DNA of 48,640 nt from Rhizobium sp. Q54 (lineage in GTDB: Bacteria > Bacteroidota > Bacteroidia > Flavobacteriales > Flavobacteriaceae). Each line of letters opens with the position of its first letter. The stretch's first letter is position 1. A model generated the notes under the pieces. That model had not been told where the DNA came from. It saw only the letters and a program-made list of their open reading frames with translations, and searched no databases. The position numbers and the translations under genes were made by a program. Where the stretch lies: positions 1 through 48,640 of the forward strand of contig CALQAH020000012.1 in NCBI GenBank assembly GCA_943328505.2. Reading direction: 5' to 3'. This document shows, piece by piece, positions 32,430 to 41,623 of the stretch.

Positions 32430-33236
32430 TTATTTCAATTTTATAGGGATAATGCATACTGGAATAGGCTGCATCTTGTGCTGATTAGCCAAATTTAATC
32501 GTTTAAAAATTTCTAAAACTTCCTTATTTCTGTTAGTTAAATCCTTTATTTGTTTAATTTTTTCAATTTCATTCATTGCCCATTCTAACTCATCATAACT
32601 TGCGCCTAATTGTTCTTCATCAGTTCTGTCATCTCCAAACAGACCATCTGTGGGAGCAGCTATTAAAATTGAATTTGGCACTTTTAAATAGTGGGCTAAT
32701 GCAAATACATCTGATTTCATTAAATCGGCAATTGGACTCAAATCAACACCGCCATCGCCGTATTTTGTATAAAAACCAACTCCAAAATCTTCCACTTTAT
32801 TTCCTGTTCCTGTAACTAATAACCCATGAATTCCTGCTAAATAATATAGTGTAGTCATTCGTAAACGAGCTCTTGTATTACCTAATGTTAAATTTAATTT
32901 ATTTTCATCTTCTGAACTTCGAACCGATTCTTTAAAAGTTTCAAAAACACTCGTTAAATCAACTTCGCAATTTTGCACATTCGAGAAACGCTTTTTCAAT
33001 TGTTCAATATGTTCTCTTCCTCTATTCACTTGTTTGGCATTCTGATGAATAGGCATTTCAACGCATAATGTTTTCAACCCAGTTTGTGCACAAAGAGTTG
33101 AAGTAACTGCTGAATCAACACCGCCAGAAATTCCAACAACAAAACCATTCACTTTTGCTTTTGTTGCATAGTCCCTTAACCATGTAACAATATAGGTATT
33201 CACTTCCCCTACCTCGATTTTACTTTTTTTAGTCAT
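32430..33236 (-). CDS. nadE: NAD(+) synthase, ammonia-dependent type
   Basis: 268 residues. It makes NAD from deamido-NAD and ATP in the last step of NAD synthesis. The N-type ATP pyrophosphatase loop GISGGVDSAVTS is near residue 34, followed by the family segments LVTGTGNKVEDFGVGFYTKYGDGGVDLSPI (split here by the binding of NaAD and ATP) and ELGASYDELEWAM-like text. There is no glutaminase domain, so free ammonia is the expected nitrogen donor. Divergent from gldB, with back-to-back -7 boxes between them. Confidence 0.93.
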   Translation of the reverse strand: MTKKSKIEVGEVNTYIVTWLRDYATKAKVNGFVVGISGGVDSAVTSTLCAQTGLKTLCVEMPIHQNAKQVNRGREHIEQLKKRFSNVQNCEVDLTSVFETFKESVRSSEDENKLNLTLGNTRARLRMTTLYYLAGIHGLLVTGTGNKVEDFGVGFYTKYGDGGVDLSPIADLMKSDVFALAHYLKVPNSILIAAPTDGLFGDDRTDEEQLGASYDELEWAMNEIEKIKQIKDLTNRNKEVLEIFKRLNLANQHKMQPIPVCIIPIKLK

Positions 33237-33266
33237 TTGTTATGAAAGTTTTTAAAAACAGCAATG

Positions 33267-33282
33267 TATATTTGCAAAGTTA
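33267..33282. promoter_or_regulatory. Fused back-to-back -7 elements of nadE and gldB
   Basis: The 16 bases TATATTTGCAAAGTTA contain a plus-strand -7 box (TATATTTG, 33267-33274) for gldB and, touching it, a minus-strand -7 box (TAACTTTG, 33282 to 33275) for nadE. Polymerase cannot occupy both at once. Consensus -33 boxes are not seen at 19 bp on either side. Confidence 0.5.
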
Positions 33283-33338
33283 AATTAATCCAAACGTTTA
33301 TTTTAGGATTTTAGGCAAATAAATTAATTACAATAAAT

Positions 33339-34304
33339 ATGAAAAAATATTTTTTACTACTCACTTTCTGCTTACTACTATTTTCTTGTGACCAAAAAAG
33401 TAAAGTAGAAAAAGCAGTAGAAAAAATCCCTGTAAAATTAAAAGTAATTCGTTTTGAAAAAGCTTTTTTTGAAGCAACTCCCAAAGATTTACCTTCTCTT
33501 AAATCCGAATACCCTTTTTTCTTCCCTGAAGGAAATGATGATAAAGTTTGGTTAGAGAAAATGCAAAATCCTTTGTGGAAAGAATTGTACCAAGAAGTAG
33601 AAAAAAAATATTCAAATTTTGATATTGAAACCAATGAAATAGAAGCGGTATTCAAACATTTAAAATATTACTTTCCAGAAACAATATTGCCAAAAGTATA
33701 TACAGTAATTGCTGAAATGGACTATAATAATAAAGTAATTTATGCCAATGATAAAATGGTTATTGCCTTAGAATTATATCTTGGAAAAACACATAAATTC
33801 TATCAATTTCCGGAATATATCAAGCAAAATTTTGAGCAAAGACAACTCTTGCCAGATATAGTAACGAATTATAGTTTGAGAAAAATTCCACCACCATCCG
33901 ATAAAATATTGCTTTCAGAAATGATATATTATGGGAAACAATTGTATTTAAAAGACATCACTTTGCCTGATTACACAGATGATGAAAAAATCGGATACTT
34001 ACCCGAGCAAATAATATGGTGTAAGGAAAACGAAAGTTATATGTGGCGTTATTTTATCGATAAAGAATTATTGTATAGTTCGGATTCTAAATTAGCAAAT
34101 CGTTTTATAAATTTGGCCCCATTTTCTAAGTTTTATCTCGAAATTGATAACGAATCTCCAGGAAGAATAGGGCAATGGATTGGTTGGCAAATTGTACGAT
34201 CTTTTATGGATAATAATAACGATATAACGGTACAACAAATGCTCAAAATGGACGCCAAAGAAATATTTGAAAAATCAAAATACAAACCTAAAAAGAATGA
34301 GTAA
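33339..34304 (+). CDS. gldB: Gliding motility lipoprotein GldB
   Basis: 321 residues. The signal MKKYFLLLTFCLLLFSC ends in a lipobox with Cys 17, so the protein is a lipoprotein. The body matches the GldB pattern: LKVIRFEKAFFE, SLKSEYPFFFPEGNDDKVWLEKMQNP-like text near 65, and a C-terminal half with SPGRIGQWIGWQIVRS. GldB is needed for gliding in Flavobacterium; its biochemical role is not known. Start gldC overlaps its end by 8 nt, and the nadE-gldB-gldC-YsxC block is a known flavobacterial arrangement (from memory). Confidence 0.92.
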   Translation: MKKYFLLLTFCLLLFSCDQKSKVEKAVEKIPVKLKVIRFEKAFFEATPKDLPSLKSEYPFFFPEGNDDKVWLEKMQNPLWKELYQEVEKKYSNFDIETNEIEAVFKHLKYYFPETILPKVYTVIAEMDYNNKVIYANDKMVIALELYLGKTHKFYQFPEYIKQNFEQRQLLPDIVTNYSLRKIPPPSDKILLSEMIYYGKQLYLKDITLPDYTDDEKIGYLPEQIIWCKENESYMWRYFIDKELLYSSDSKLANRFINLAPFSKFYLEIDNESPGRIGQWIGWQIVRSFMDNNNDITVQQMLKMDAKEIFEKSKYKPKKNE

Positions 34305-34632
34305 TACCATCACTTCCGAAATCAATTTTTTAATTGAACTTGATACAAATAGAGTACCCGAAAAACTTTCATGGTCTGCGAAAGATGGCGGTGTTGAACA
34401 ACAAGAGACCAAAGCGATTATGCTATCGGTTTGGGACAACAAAGCGCAAGAAACTATGCGAATAGACCTTTGGACAAAGGAAATGCCTGTGGATGAAATG
34501 AAACTATTTTTTCATCAAACATTAGTAGCTATGGCGGATACTTTTCAACGGGCAACTGGGGATGAAAAAATGACAGATACTATGAAAGATTTTTGCGACT
34601 ACTTTGCAGAGAAATTGGAGTTGAATAAATAA
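34297..34632 (+). CDS. gldC: Gliding motility protein GldC
   Basis: 111 residues from the ATG at 34297; an open stretch ten codons upstream lies in the end of gldB and is not used. The protein is soluble with no signal peptide and carries the family pattern SEINFLIELDTNRVPEKLSW, KAIMLSVWDN and LTVDEMK-like helices. GldC is an accessory gliding protein, small and cytoplasmic. It overlaps gldB by 8 nt, so it is translationally coupled. Convergent with the YsxC GTPase gene across ten nt. Confidence 0.92.
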   Translation: MSNTITSEINFLIELDTNRVPEKLSWSAKDGGVEQQETKAIMLSVWDNKAQETMRIDLWTKEMPVDEMKLFFHQTLVAMADTFQRATGDEKMTDTMKDFCDYFAEKLELNK

Positions 34633-34642
34633 ATTTTTAGAA

Positions 34643-35263
34643 TTAAAATGTATTTAAGTCTTTAAAAACATCTTCATTCACAGCGCCAATATATTCTAAA
34701 ACAACCTCTCTACCTGTTGCTTCCGTTGCTGAGGTTACAAAATATTGTGGCATTTCTGCCCAATTATTAGCTAATAATTGCTTTTTATATGCCGCAATAT
34801 GGGAATCAATTTTGCCCTTACTTATTTTATCTGCTTTGGTGAAGATAATACAAAAAGGAACTTCAGTTTCGCCGAGATACGTGATGAATTCCAAGTCTAT
34901 TTTTTGAGCCTCTAATCGAATGTCGATTAACACAAAAGCACAAACCAATTGTTGTCTGCTTTCAAAATAATCAGTAATAAATTCTTGAAATACTTCCTTG
35001 GTTTTTTTGGAAACGCGCGCATATCCATATCCTGGTAAATCTACTAAAAACCAATTATTATTGATTTTAAAATGATTGATAAGTTGTGTTTTCCCTGGTT
35101 TTCCAGAGGTTTTTGCCAGGTTTTTATGATTGGTCAACATGTTGATTAAAGAAGATTTACCAACATTGGAACGACCAATAAAAGCATATTCGGGTAAAAT
35201 TTCTTTTGGACACAAACTGACGTCAGAATTGCTAACTATAAACTCGGCGGTATTAATTTTCAT
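34643..35263 (-). CDS. ysxC: Ribosome-biogenesis GTPase YsxC/YihA
   Basis: 206 residues, usual size. It is an EngB-type GTPase for late assembly of the large ribosomal subunit. G1 GRSNVGKSSLI near residue 31, G3 DLPGYGYA near 75, G4 TKAD near 142 and G5 TSA near 175 are all visible. 44 nt downstream of the alpha/beta hydrolase on the same strand, so the two may share a transcript. A core cytoplasmic protein with no relation to gliding despite its place next to gldBC. Confidence 0.94.
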   Translation of the reverse strand: MKINTAEFIVSNSDVSLCPKEILPEYAFIGRSNVGKSSLINMLTNHKNLAKTSGKPGKTQLINHFKINNNWFLVDLPGYGYARVSKKTKEVFQEFITDYFESRQQLVCAFVLIDIRLEAQKIDLEFITYLGETEVPFCIIFTKADKISKGKIDSHIAAYKKQLLANNWAEMPQYFVTSATEATGREVVLEYIGAVNEDVFKDLNTF

Positions 35264-35307
35264 TTGAATTTTTTAAAATATAAAAGCACTTAACAATGAC
35301 TTTTGGG

Positions 35308-36075
35308 CTATAAATGCACTTCTTTTAACCAGCCGTGAAGTAATTTGTTAAATTCATCAGGATGCTCCATCATGGCTGCATGACCGCATTTGTCAATCCA
35401 ATATAATTCAGAGTTAGGCATTAATTTGTGAAACTCTTCAGCTACTTCTGGCGGTGTGACTTGATCGTTTTTCCCCCAAATAATACATGTTTTCACATGC
35501 ATTTTTGGCAAATCTTTAGCCATATTATGACGAATTGCACTTTTAGCAATTGTCAATGTTTTTATAACTTTTATTCTATCATTTACAATAGCAAAAACTT
35601 CGTCAACCATCTCTTTTGAGGCTGTATTTGGATCATAAAAAACTACTTCTGTCTTTTTTTTGATATATTCATAATCACCTCTTTTCGGATAACTATCTCC
35701 CATGGCGCTTTCGTAAAGCCCTGAGCTACCTGTGATAACTAAACCGGCAACTTTTTCAGGATACATTTTAGAATGATACAAAGCAATATGGCCGCCTAAT
35801 GAATTTCCTAAAAGAATTACACGATCAAAACCTTTGAAGGTGATAAAGTCTTTTACATATCTCGCAAAAGCTTTTACATTGGTTTTTAATAAATTTTGAG
35901 AATATAATGGTAACTCCGGAATGACCACTTTGTAGCCCTTCTTTGAAAAATATTCGGCAACACCGCCAAAGTTACTCAAGCCACCCATTAATCCATGTAA
36001 AACCAGAATAGGCGTACCTTCTCCTGCTTCGTAGTACGAATATCGACCTTCCTTTTTATAGTTTTCTTTCATCAA
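35308..36075 (-). CDS. Alpha/beta-fold hydrolase
   Basis: 255 residues, no signal peptide. The full catalytic triad is present: nucleophile Ser in GNSLGGHIA (about residue 93), Asp in WGKNDQVTPPE near 202 and His in CGHAAMMEHP near 230; LHGLMGG near 27 forms the oxyanion loop. Substrate is unknown: the fold covers esterases, C-C hydrolases and haloperoxidases. It has its own -7 box and may be transcribed with the YsxC gene. Confidence 0.88.
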   Translation of the reverse strand: MMKENYKKEGRYSYYEAGEGTPILVLHGLMGGLSNFGGVAEYFSKKGYKVVIPELPLYSQNLLKTNVKAFARYVKDFITFKGFDRVILLGNSLGGHIALYHSKMYPEKVAGLVITGSSGLYESAMGDSYPKRGDYEYIKKKTEVVFYDPNTASKEMVDEVFAIVNDRIKVIKTLTIAKSAIRHNMAKDLPKMHVKTCIIWGKNDQVTPPEVAEEFHKLMPNSELYWIDKCGHAAMMEHPDEFNKLLHGWLKEVHL

Positions 36076-36098
36076 AATAAGTGTCCTTTCATTTGTGA

Positions 36099-36106
36099 CA
36101 AATATA
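36099..36106 (-). promoter_or_regulatory. -7 element of the alpha/beta hydrolase gene
   Basis: On the minus strand TATATTTG (36106 to 36099) fits TAnnTTTG and lies 23 nt before the hydrolase ATG. No TTTG at the 19-bp distance. Confidence 0.45.
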
Positions 36107-36350
36107 TGATTTTAAGAACAAAAAAGTAGTTTAATTATCATTATTTACTACAATTATGAAAAGCAAGCTTGCTGTTTGTTACGATTGCTCAATATGTCAA
36201 TTATCAACATAATTTTTTGAATTATTCATAAAAATTCAATTCTTTTTATTTCAATTTTTTTCGCTAAACCTTTCTGAATAGGTCTATTTATCAATGATTT
36301 TTAATTTTTTTTAAAACTTGAAATTCGTTTTAAAACGTATAAAATATTTA

Positions 36351-36401
36351 AAAGTGGTAAAACTTATTAACAAAGTGGTATTTTGTGGTAATATGTGGTA
36401 A
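36351..36401 (+). promoter_or_regulatory. Probable MraZ operator: four GTGGTA direct repeats
   Basis: GTGGTA occurs at 36354, 36375, 36385 and 36395. The last three are spaced exactly 10 bp apart and the first lies 21 bp (about two helix turns) further upstream. Two copies read AAAGTGGTA. MraZ of other bacteria binds 10-bp-phased direct repeats (TGGGN with 5-nt spacers in E. coli, AAAGTG[TG] with 3-nt spacers in mollicutes) before its own gene. The repeats end 10 bp before the -7 box, so bound MraZ would cover the -33 region and repress. Confidence 0.7.
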
Positions 36402-36410
36402 TTATTTTTA

Positions 36411-36418
36411 TATTTTTG
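36411..36418 (+). promoter_or_regulatory. -7 element of the dcw operon
   Basis: TATTTTTG fits TAnnTTTG, 23 nt before the TTG start of mraZ. A TTTG at 36382-36385 lies inside the operator repeats but 25 bp away, longer than the usual 19, so the -33 box is poor. Confidence 0.6.
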
Positions 36419-36441
36419 CTCATAATCATAATTGAGCACTT

Positions 36442-36915
36442 TTGAACCCAATAATTGGAACATACGAATGTAAAGTTGATGCTAAAGGAAGGCTAATGTT
36501 GCCTGCGCCTTTAAAAAAGCAACTTGCTGACACTCTTCAAGATGGCTTTGTCTTGAAGCGCTCTGTGTTTCAACCGTGTTTGGAATTGTATCCCATGCAA
36601 GAATGGAATTTGATGATGGGAAAAATCAACAAATTGAACCGTTTTGTAAAGAAAAATAATGACTTCATTCGCCGCTTTACGGCAGGAGTAAAAGTGGTAG
36701 AAATTGACAACCTCGGTAGATTATTAGTGCCAAAAGATTTAGTAGCATTCAGTCATATTTCAAAAGATATTGTATTGTCATCAGCAGTTAATATTATTGA
36801 GATTTGGGATAAAGATTTATATGAAAAATCAATCGCTGGGGATGATATTGATTTTGCAGATTTGGCTGAAGATGTAATGGGAAATAACAATGATGACAAC
36901 AATGGACTATCATAA
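36442..36915 (+). CDS. mraZ: Transcriptional regulator MraZ
   Basis: 157 residues from a TTG start; no ATG gives a complete first SpoVT/AbrB domain. The two tandem MraZ domains are shown by GTYECKVDAKGRLMLPAPLKK near 5-25 and VVEIDNLGRLLVPKDLV near 91-107, each with the DxxGR core. MraZ forms rings of subunits and represses the dcw operon from direct repeats, which are visible here at 36351-36401. It ends in an acidic and asparagine-rich tail. rsmH starts inside its 3' end (26-nt overlap). First gene of the dcw cluster. Confidence 0.95.
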   Translation: MNPIIGTYECKVDAKGRLMLPAPLKKQLADTLQDGFVLKRSVFQPCLELYPMQEWNLMMGKINKLNRFVKKNNDFIRRFTAGVKVVEIDNLGRLLVPKDLVAFSHISKDIVLSSAVNIIEIWDKDLYEKSIAGDDIDFADLAEDVMGNNNDDNNGLS

Positions 36916-37798
36916 CCCTGTATTGCTTTCGGCAACTGTTGATGGTTTGAATATTAAACCAGACGGAATTTATGTCGATGTAACTTTTGGTGGTGGTGGT
37001 CATTCAAAGGAAATCATGAAACGATTAGGTCCAAATGGAAAATTGTTTGGATTTGATCAAGATGAAGATTCTTTTTCCAATGCTTTGAATGATGATAGAT
37101 TTTTTCTTATTCCAGAAAATTTCAGATATATAAAACGTTTTTTAAGATTTCACAACGTGAAAAGTGTGGATGGAATTTTAGCCGATTTAGGTGTTTCATC
37201 ACATCAATTTGATGTTCCAGAACGCGGATTTTCTACTCGTTTTGATGCTGAATTGGACATGAGAATGAGTAAAAAAAACGATTTAGATGCTTTTAAAGTA
37301 GTCAACGAATATGATGAAGCCAATTTAAAAAGAGTGTTTTTGGATTATGGTGAGTTGAAAGTCGCTCCAGCATTAGCTAGAACAATTATCGAAGCTAGAG
37401 TAAAAAAAACAATTAATACCACGGACGAATTAAAATTGGTTTTGTCAAAATTTTTACCAGATCAATTCAAGAATAAAATTTTAGCTCAAATCTACCAGGC
37501 CATTCGTATTGAAGTCAATCAAGAAATGGATGTTTTAAAAGAATTTTTAGAGCAATCCTTAGAAATATTAAAACCAGAAGGAAGATTGAGCGTGATTTCT
37601 TATCACTCGTTAGAAGACAGATTAGTGAAGCGATTTATGAAAAACGGTATGTTTGAAGGTGAGCCAGAACGCGATTTTTATGGAAATTTTACAGTTCCCT
37701 TTAAAATTATTGAAAAACTAATTGTTCCTGATGATGCGGAAATTAAATTAAATAACAGAGCTCGAAGCGCCAAATTAAGAGTAGCTGAAAAGCGATAA
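36890..37798 (+). CDS. rsmH: 16S rRNA (cytosine-1402-N4)-methyltransferase RsmH
   Basis: 302 residues. It methylates N4 of C1402 in the ribosomal P site with S-adenosylmethionine. Marks: YHNPVLL at the start, the SAM loop VDVTFGGGGHS near 30, ADLGVSSHQFD near 100, RGFSTRFDAELDMRM, and VISYHSLEDRLVKRFM near 240. ATG codons at 36890, 36893 and 36902 are all possible starts; I take the first. It overlaps mraZ by 26 nt, the usual dcw order. Confidence 0.95.
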   Translation: MMTTMDYHNPVLLSATVDGLNIKPDGIYVDVTFGGGGHSKEIMKRLGPNGKLFGFDQDEDSFSNALNDDRFFLIPENFRYIKRFLRFHNVKSVDGILADLGVSSHQFDVPERGFSTRFDAELDMRMSKKNDLDAFKVVNEYDEANLKRVFLDYGELKVAPALARTIIEARVKKTINTTDELKLVLSKFLPDQFKNKILAQIYQAIRIEVNQEMDVLKEFLEQSLEILKPEGRLSVISYHSLEDRLVKRFMKNGMFEGEPERDFYGNFTVPFKIIEKLIVPDDAEIKLNNRARSAKLRVAEKR

Positions 37799-37804
37799 AA
37801 ACAA

Positions 37805-38152
37805 ATGAAAAAAGGAGTTTACAGTATATTAAAAGCGAGATTTTTAGTTGATGAAGACGCTACCAAAAATTGGCGATTCATCGTTTTTATTATCATTCTT
37901 GCCATTTTAATGATTGCTAACACCAATCATTTTGAACAAAAAATATTTAGAATAACAGCGTTAACAAATGAAGTTAAAGAATTGCGTTCTGAGTTTGTTG
38001 ATGATCGTTCTGAGTTAATGAAACTCAAAATGGAATCAACAGTTTCCGCTAAAATGGAAGAACGAAATATTTTTCCTTCACCTGTTCCACCAAAAAAAAT
38101 AACAATAAAAAAACAAGAAGAGAAAAGTTTCTTTAAAAAAATATGGCAATAG
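37805..38152 (+). CDS. ftsL: Cell-division protein FtsL (Bacteroidota type)
   Basis: 115 residues. A cytoplasmic start (KARFLVDEDATKNW), one membrane helix (about 26-42) and a short periplasmic coiled coil with a leucine/lysine heptad (about 50-85) give the FtsL form; sequence identity in this family is low and position decides. FtsL forms the FtsQLB complex that activates FtsI-FtsW. The last ten nt overlap ftsI. The tail is rich in lysine and proline. Confidence 0.85.
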   Translation: MKKGVYSILKARFLVDEDATKNWRFIVFIIILAILMIANTNHFEQKIFRITALTNEVKELRSEFVDDRSELMKLKMESTVSAKMEERNIFPSPVPPKKITIKKQEEKSFFKKIWQ

Positions 38153-40158
38153 TAGATAAACAAATCACTTATAGAATTTACCTAGTTGCGTTTACTATCT
38201 TTTTGGTAGCGATTGCAATTGTGGTAAAACTCACTAATATTCAGTGGGTACAAGGTGATGCGCTTCGGGAATTAGCCAAGAAAGAAACCGTAAAAAGTTT
38301 TGTAATTCCAGCCAACAAAGGAAATATTTATTCTGCAGACGGAAGTTTGTTAGCCACTTCAATTCCAAATTATCAAATCCGTTTTGATGCTGTTGCGCCA
38401 AAATCGGAAGTTTTCGAGAAAAACATTAATTCACTTTCCGATTCATTGTCAAAAATGTTAGGCAAGCCTCGCTCGTTTTATCAATTGGCACTTAGAAAGG
38501 CTAGAGCAAATAAAAGCAGGTATTTATTAGTGGCACGAGATTTAAGTTACACTGAATATATTCGTATTAAAAGTTTTCCTCTTTTTAATCAAGGTGCATT
38601 TGAAGGTGGGATGATAGTCGAGCAAGAAACCATTCGCAAACATCCCATTGGAGAAATTGCAGAAAGAACCATTGGTTACGAAAGAATTACGCCTGAAGGA
38701 AAACCAGATGGTAAAGGTATTGAATGGTCATTTCGCAAGTATTTAAACGGAAAAGATGGCAAGGTTTTAAAACAAAAAATTGCTAAAGGGCAATGGAAAC
38801 CCATTCGAGATGTCAACGAAATTGATCCACAAGATGGCTATGATGTAATATCTACAATCGATGTTTACATTCAAGATATTGCCCATCATGCCTTACTCAA
38901 ACAATTAAAAGAATTTAAAGCCGAACACGGTTGTGTGGTGGTAATGGAAACCAAAACGGGTAAAATAAAAGCAATTTCCAATTTAGGAAAATTGAAAGAA
39001 TCGGATAGTACTTATTTTGAAACTACAAATTATGCCATCGCCGAATCTCATGAACCTGGCTCTACATTCAAATTAGTCGATTTAATTGCTTTGCTTGATG
39101 ATAATAAAATTGACACTAGTAAAGTTTATGACAGTAAAGGTGGAATAATTGATTATAGAGGCAACAAAGTTAGAGATTCACATGAAGGTGGTTATGGAAA
39201 AATTTCTTTAGGAAGAGGATTTGAAGTTTCTTCCAATACAATAATGGTTCAAGCTGTTTATGAAAATTATAAAAACAATCCTCAAGAGTTTGTCGACAGA
39301 ATAGACAGAATGGGTTTAAACAAACCATTAGGATTACCCTTTCAAGGGGAAGGGAAACCTTATATTCCGCAACCTAAAGACAAAGAATGGAGCGCAATTT
39401 CATTGCCATGGATGGCTTTTGGTTATGGAGTTTCTGTAACGCCATTACAAACGCTGACTTTATACAATGCTGTTGCCAACAACGGTGAAATGGTAAAACC
39501 ACAATTTGTTTCAGAAATAAAAGAATGGAACAAAACCATAAAAAGATACGATAAGCAGGTCATCAATTCGAAGATATGTTCCGATAAAACCATCAAGAAA
39601 CTCAAAAATGTTTTGCAAAATGTTTTTAAAAAAGAAGGAGCAACGGCACATAAATTATACTCCAAAAATTTCTCGATGGCAGGAAAAACAGGTACGGCGC
39701 AAGCCAACTATGGTAAAAATGGAGGTATAGACAAACATTACATTTCTTCTTTTGTTGGTTTTTTCCCAGCAGAAAAACCGAAATATTCTTGTATTGTAGT
39801 AGTTCACAAGCCTAATACTTCAGGAAATAATTTTTATGGTGCCGATGTAGCTGGGCCTGTTTTTAAAAGAATTGCTCAAAAGATTTTTACAGATACACCT
39901 TCAAGTAACGAAATCAAAAACTTGAATAAAAAGGACACAAAACAGGAAATAGCTTTCAATGACTATTATGCTAAATCTCAATTGGATATTAAAGTTATTC
40001 CAAATTTAAAAGGAATGTCTGGAATGGATGCTATAGCGTTGCTGGAAAATCTAAAAATGAAAGTTAAAGTTATTGGAGTTGGAAAAGTAAAAAAACAATC
40101 CATCCAACCTGGTGAAGCATTAAATAAAAACCAAACCATCATATTAGAATTATCGTGA
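38143..40158 (+). CDS. ftsI: Penicillin-binding protein 3 (division transpeptidase), with PASTA domain
   Basis: 671 residues. One anchor (about 12-30), a pedestal domain with IPANKGNIYSADGSLL near 55 and GKGIEWSF near 190, then the transpeptidase with S307-TF-K310, S363-S-N365 and KTG at 515-517. A single C-terminal PASTA domain (about 612-671, with VIPNLKGMSGMDAIALLE and IQPGEALNKNQTI) follows; E. coli FtsI lacks it. It cross-links septal peptidoglycan together with FtsW. Overlaps ftsL by 10 nt and murE by 4 nt. Confidence 0.96.
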   Translation: MAIVDKQITYRIYLVAFTIFLVAIAIVVKLTNIQWVQGDALRELAKKETVKSFVIPANKGNIYSADGSLLATSIPNYQIRFDAVAPKSEVFEKNINSLSDSLSKMLGKPRSFYQLALRKARANKSRYLLVARDLSYTEYIRIKSFPLFNQGAFEGGMIVEQETIRKHPIGEIAERTIGYERITPEGKPDGKGIEWSFRKYLNGKDGKVLKQKIAKGQWKPIRDVNEIDPQDGYDVISTIDVYIQDIAHHALLKQLKEFKAEHGCVVVMETKTGKIKAISNLGKLKESDSTYFETTNYAIAESHEPGSTFKLVDLIALLDDNKIDTSKVYDSKGGIIDYRGNKVRDSHEGGYGKISLGRGFEVSSNTIMVQAVYENYKNNPQEFVDRIDRMGLNKPLGLPFQGEGKPYIPQPKDKEWSAISLPWMAFGYGVSVTPLQTLTLYNAVANNGEMVKPQFVSEIKEWNKTIKRYDKQVINSKICSDKTIKKLKNVLQNVFKKEGATAHKLYSKNFSMAGKTGTAQANYGKNGGIDKHYISSFVGFFPAEKPKYSCIVVVHKPNTSGNNFYGADVAGPVFKRIAQKIFTDTPSSNEIKNLNKKDTKQEIAFNDYYAKSQLDIKVIPNLKGMSGMDAIALLENLKMKVKVIGVGKVKKQSIQPGEALNKNQTIILELS

Positions 40159-41618
40159 TTATTTTAAAAGACATATTATATAAAGTTGCTATCGAAGTTG
40201 TAAAAGGTTCGACAGAAATGACAATTAATAAAATTGAATTTGATTCACGTAAAATTCAAGAAAACAATATGTTTGTAGCGATACGTGGTACGATTTCTAA
40301 TGGACACGATTTTATAGAAAAAGCCATTAATCTTGGAGCAATTGCCATTGTTTGCGATACACTACCAGAAGTTATAGTTACCGGAGTTACCTATATTCAA
40401 GTAAAAGACACCAATGCAGCTTTGGCTTTTCTAGCTGCTAACTTTTATGGAAACCCTTCTCAACATTTAAAATTAGTTGGAATAACAGGAACCAATGGTA
40501 AAACTACTGTTGCGTCACTATTATATCAATTATTTAAAAATGCGGGTTACAAAGTTGGATTGATTTCTACTGTTAAAATTTTAGTGGATGACATTGAATA
40601 TAAAGCTACGCATACAACACCCGATTCATTAACCATCAATTATTATTTGGCTGAAATGAATGCTCAAGAAGTGGAGTTTTGTTTTATGGAAGTGAGTTCA
40701 CACGGGATTCATCAAAAAAGAACTGAAGGACTACATTTTGTTGGTGGTGTTTTTACCAATTTATCACACGATCATTTGGACTATCATACAACATTTGCAG
40801 AATACCGCGATGTTAAAAAGTCATTTTTCGATCATTTGCCAAACACGGCTTTTGCATTGACCAATGTTGATGATAAAAACGGGTTGGTTATGCTTCAAAA
40901 TACACCTGCACGAAAATTAACGTATGCTTTAAAAACATATGCCGATTATAAAGCTCAAATTCTTGAGAATCAATTAAGCGGATTATTGCTTAAAGTCAAT
41001 GAAAATGAAGTTTGGGTACGTTTAATAGGAACATTTAATGCTTATAATTTATTAGCCATTTATGGCACTGCGGTTGAATTAGGCCTCGATAATTTTGAGG
41101 TATTACGTTTATTATCTGATTTGGAAAGCGTATCCGGTCGTTTTCAGTTTATCGTTTCCAATGAAAAAATTACAGCAATTGTGGATTATGCCCACACACC
41201 AGATGCGTTAGAAAATGTCTTGAAAACCATAAATGACATTCGAACCAAAAATGAACAATTAATTACTGTAGTGGGTTGCGGCGGCGATAGAGACAAAACC
41301 AAAAGACCCATAATGGCCAACATTGCCTCAAACATGAGTGATAAAGTAATTATCACATCGGATAATCCACGAACCGAAAATCCGCAGGATATTATTGCAC
41401 AAATGGAATCTGGTGTTGAACCTCAAAACTATAAAAAAACGCTTTCTATTGAAGATAGAATGCAAGCGATAAAAACTGCTTGTCAATTGGCAAATGCTAA
41501 TGATATTATACTTATTGCAGGCAAAGGACACGAAACGTATCAGGAAATTCAAGGAGTTCGTCACGACTTTGATGATATGAAAATTGTAAAGGAAATTTTA
41601 GAACAACTCAATAAATAA
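40155..41618 (+). CDS. murE: UDP-MurNAc-L-alanyl-D-glutamate--2,6-diaminopimelate ligase
   Basis: 487 residues in the three-domain Mur ligase form. The N-terminal UDP-binding domain is followed by the ATP loop [13 protein letters not shown] near 113 and the central segments THTTPDSL and [16 protein letters not shown] near 178. The C-terminal domain carries SDNPRTENP near 417; DNPR marks meso-diaminopimelate-adding enzymes rather than lysine-adding ones. The enzyme adds the third stem residue in the cytoplasm. It starts in an ATGA-type overlap with ftsI through a GTG. murF, which often follows, is not here. Confidence 0.95.
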   Translation: MIILKDILYKVAIEVVKGSTEMTINKIEFDSRKIQENNMFVAIRGTISNGHDFIEKAINLGAIAIVCDTLPEVIVTGVTYIQVKDTNAALAFLAANFYGNPSQHLKLVGITGTNGKTTVASLLYQLFKNAGYKVGLISTVKILVDDIEYKATHTTPDSLTINYYLAEMNAQEVEFCFMEVSSHGIHQKRTEGLHFVGGVFTNLSHDHLDYHTTFAEYRDVKKSFFDHLPNTAFALTNVDDKNGLVMLQNTPARKLTYALKTYADYKAQILENQLSGLLLKVNENEVWVRLIGTFNAYNLLAIYGTAVELGLDNFEVLRLLSDLESVSGRFQFIVSNEKITAIVDYAHTPDALENVLKTINDIRTKNEQLITVVGCGGDRDKTKRPIMANIASNMSDKVIITSDNPRTENPQDIIAQMESGVEPQNYKKTLSIEDRMQAIKTACQLANANDIILIAGKGHETYQEIQGVRHDFDDMKIVKEILEQLNK

Positions 41619-41623
41619 AAGAT

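Larger units (their letters stand above)
36076..36441. other. Gene-free 366-bp region before mraZ
   Basis: AT-rich region between the hydrolase and mraZ. It holds a minus-strand -7 box TATATTTG (36106 to 36099) for the hydrolase, a perfect 12-bp palindrome AGCAAGCTTGCT (36162-36173), and at its right end the mraZ operator and promoter. The stretch from about 36180 to 36340 shows no feature I can name and no credible reading frame. Confidence 0.6.

Noticed and set aside
36157..36213. 18-codon open frame starting ATG in the gap before mraZ
   Set aside because: It is very short, has no promoter at a suitable distance, and its product has no recognisable feature.
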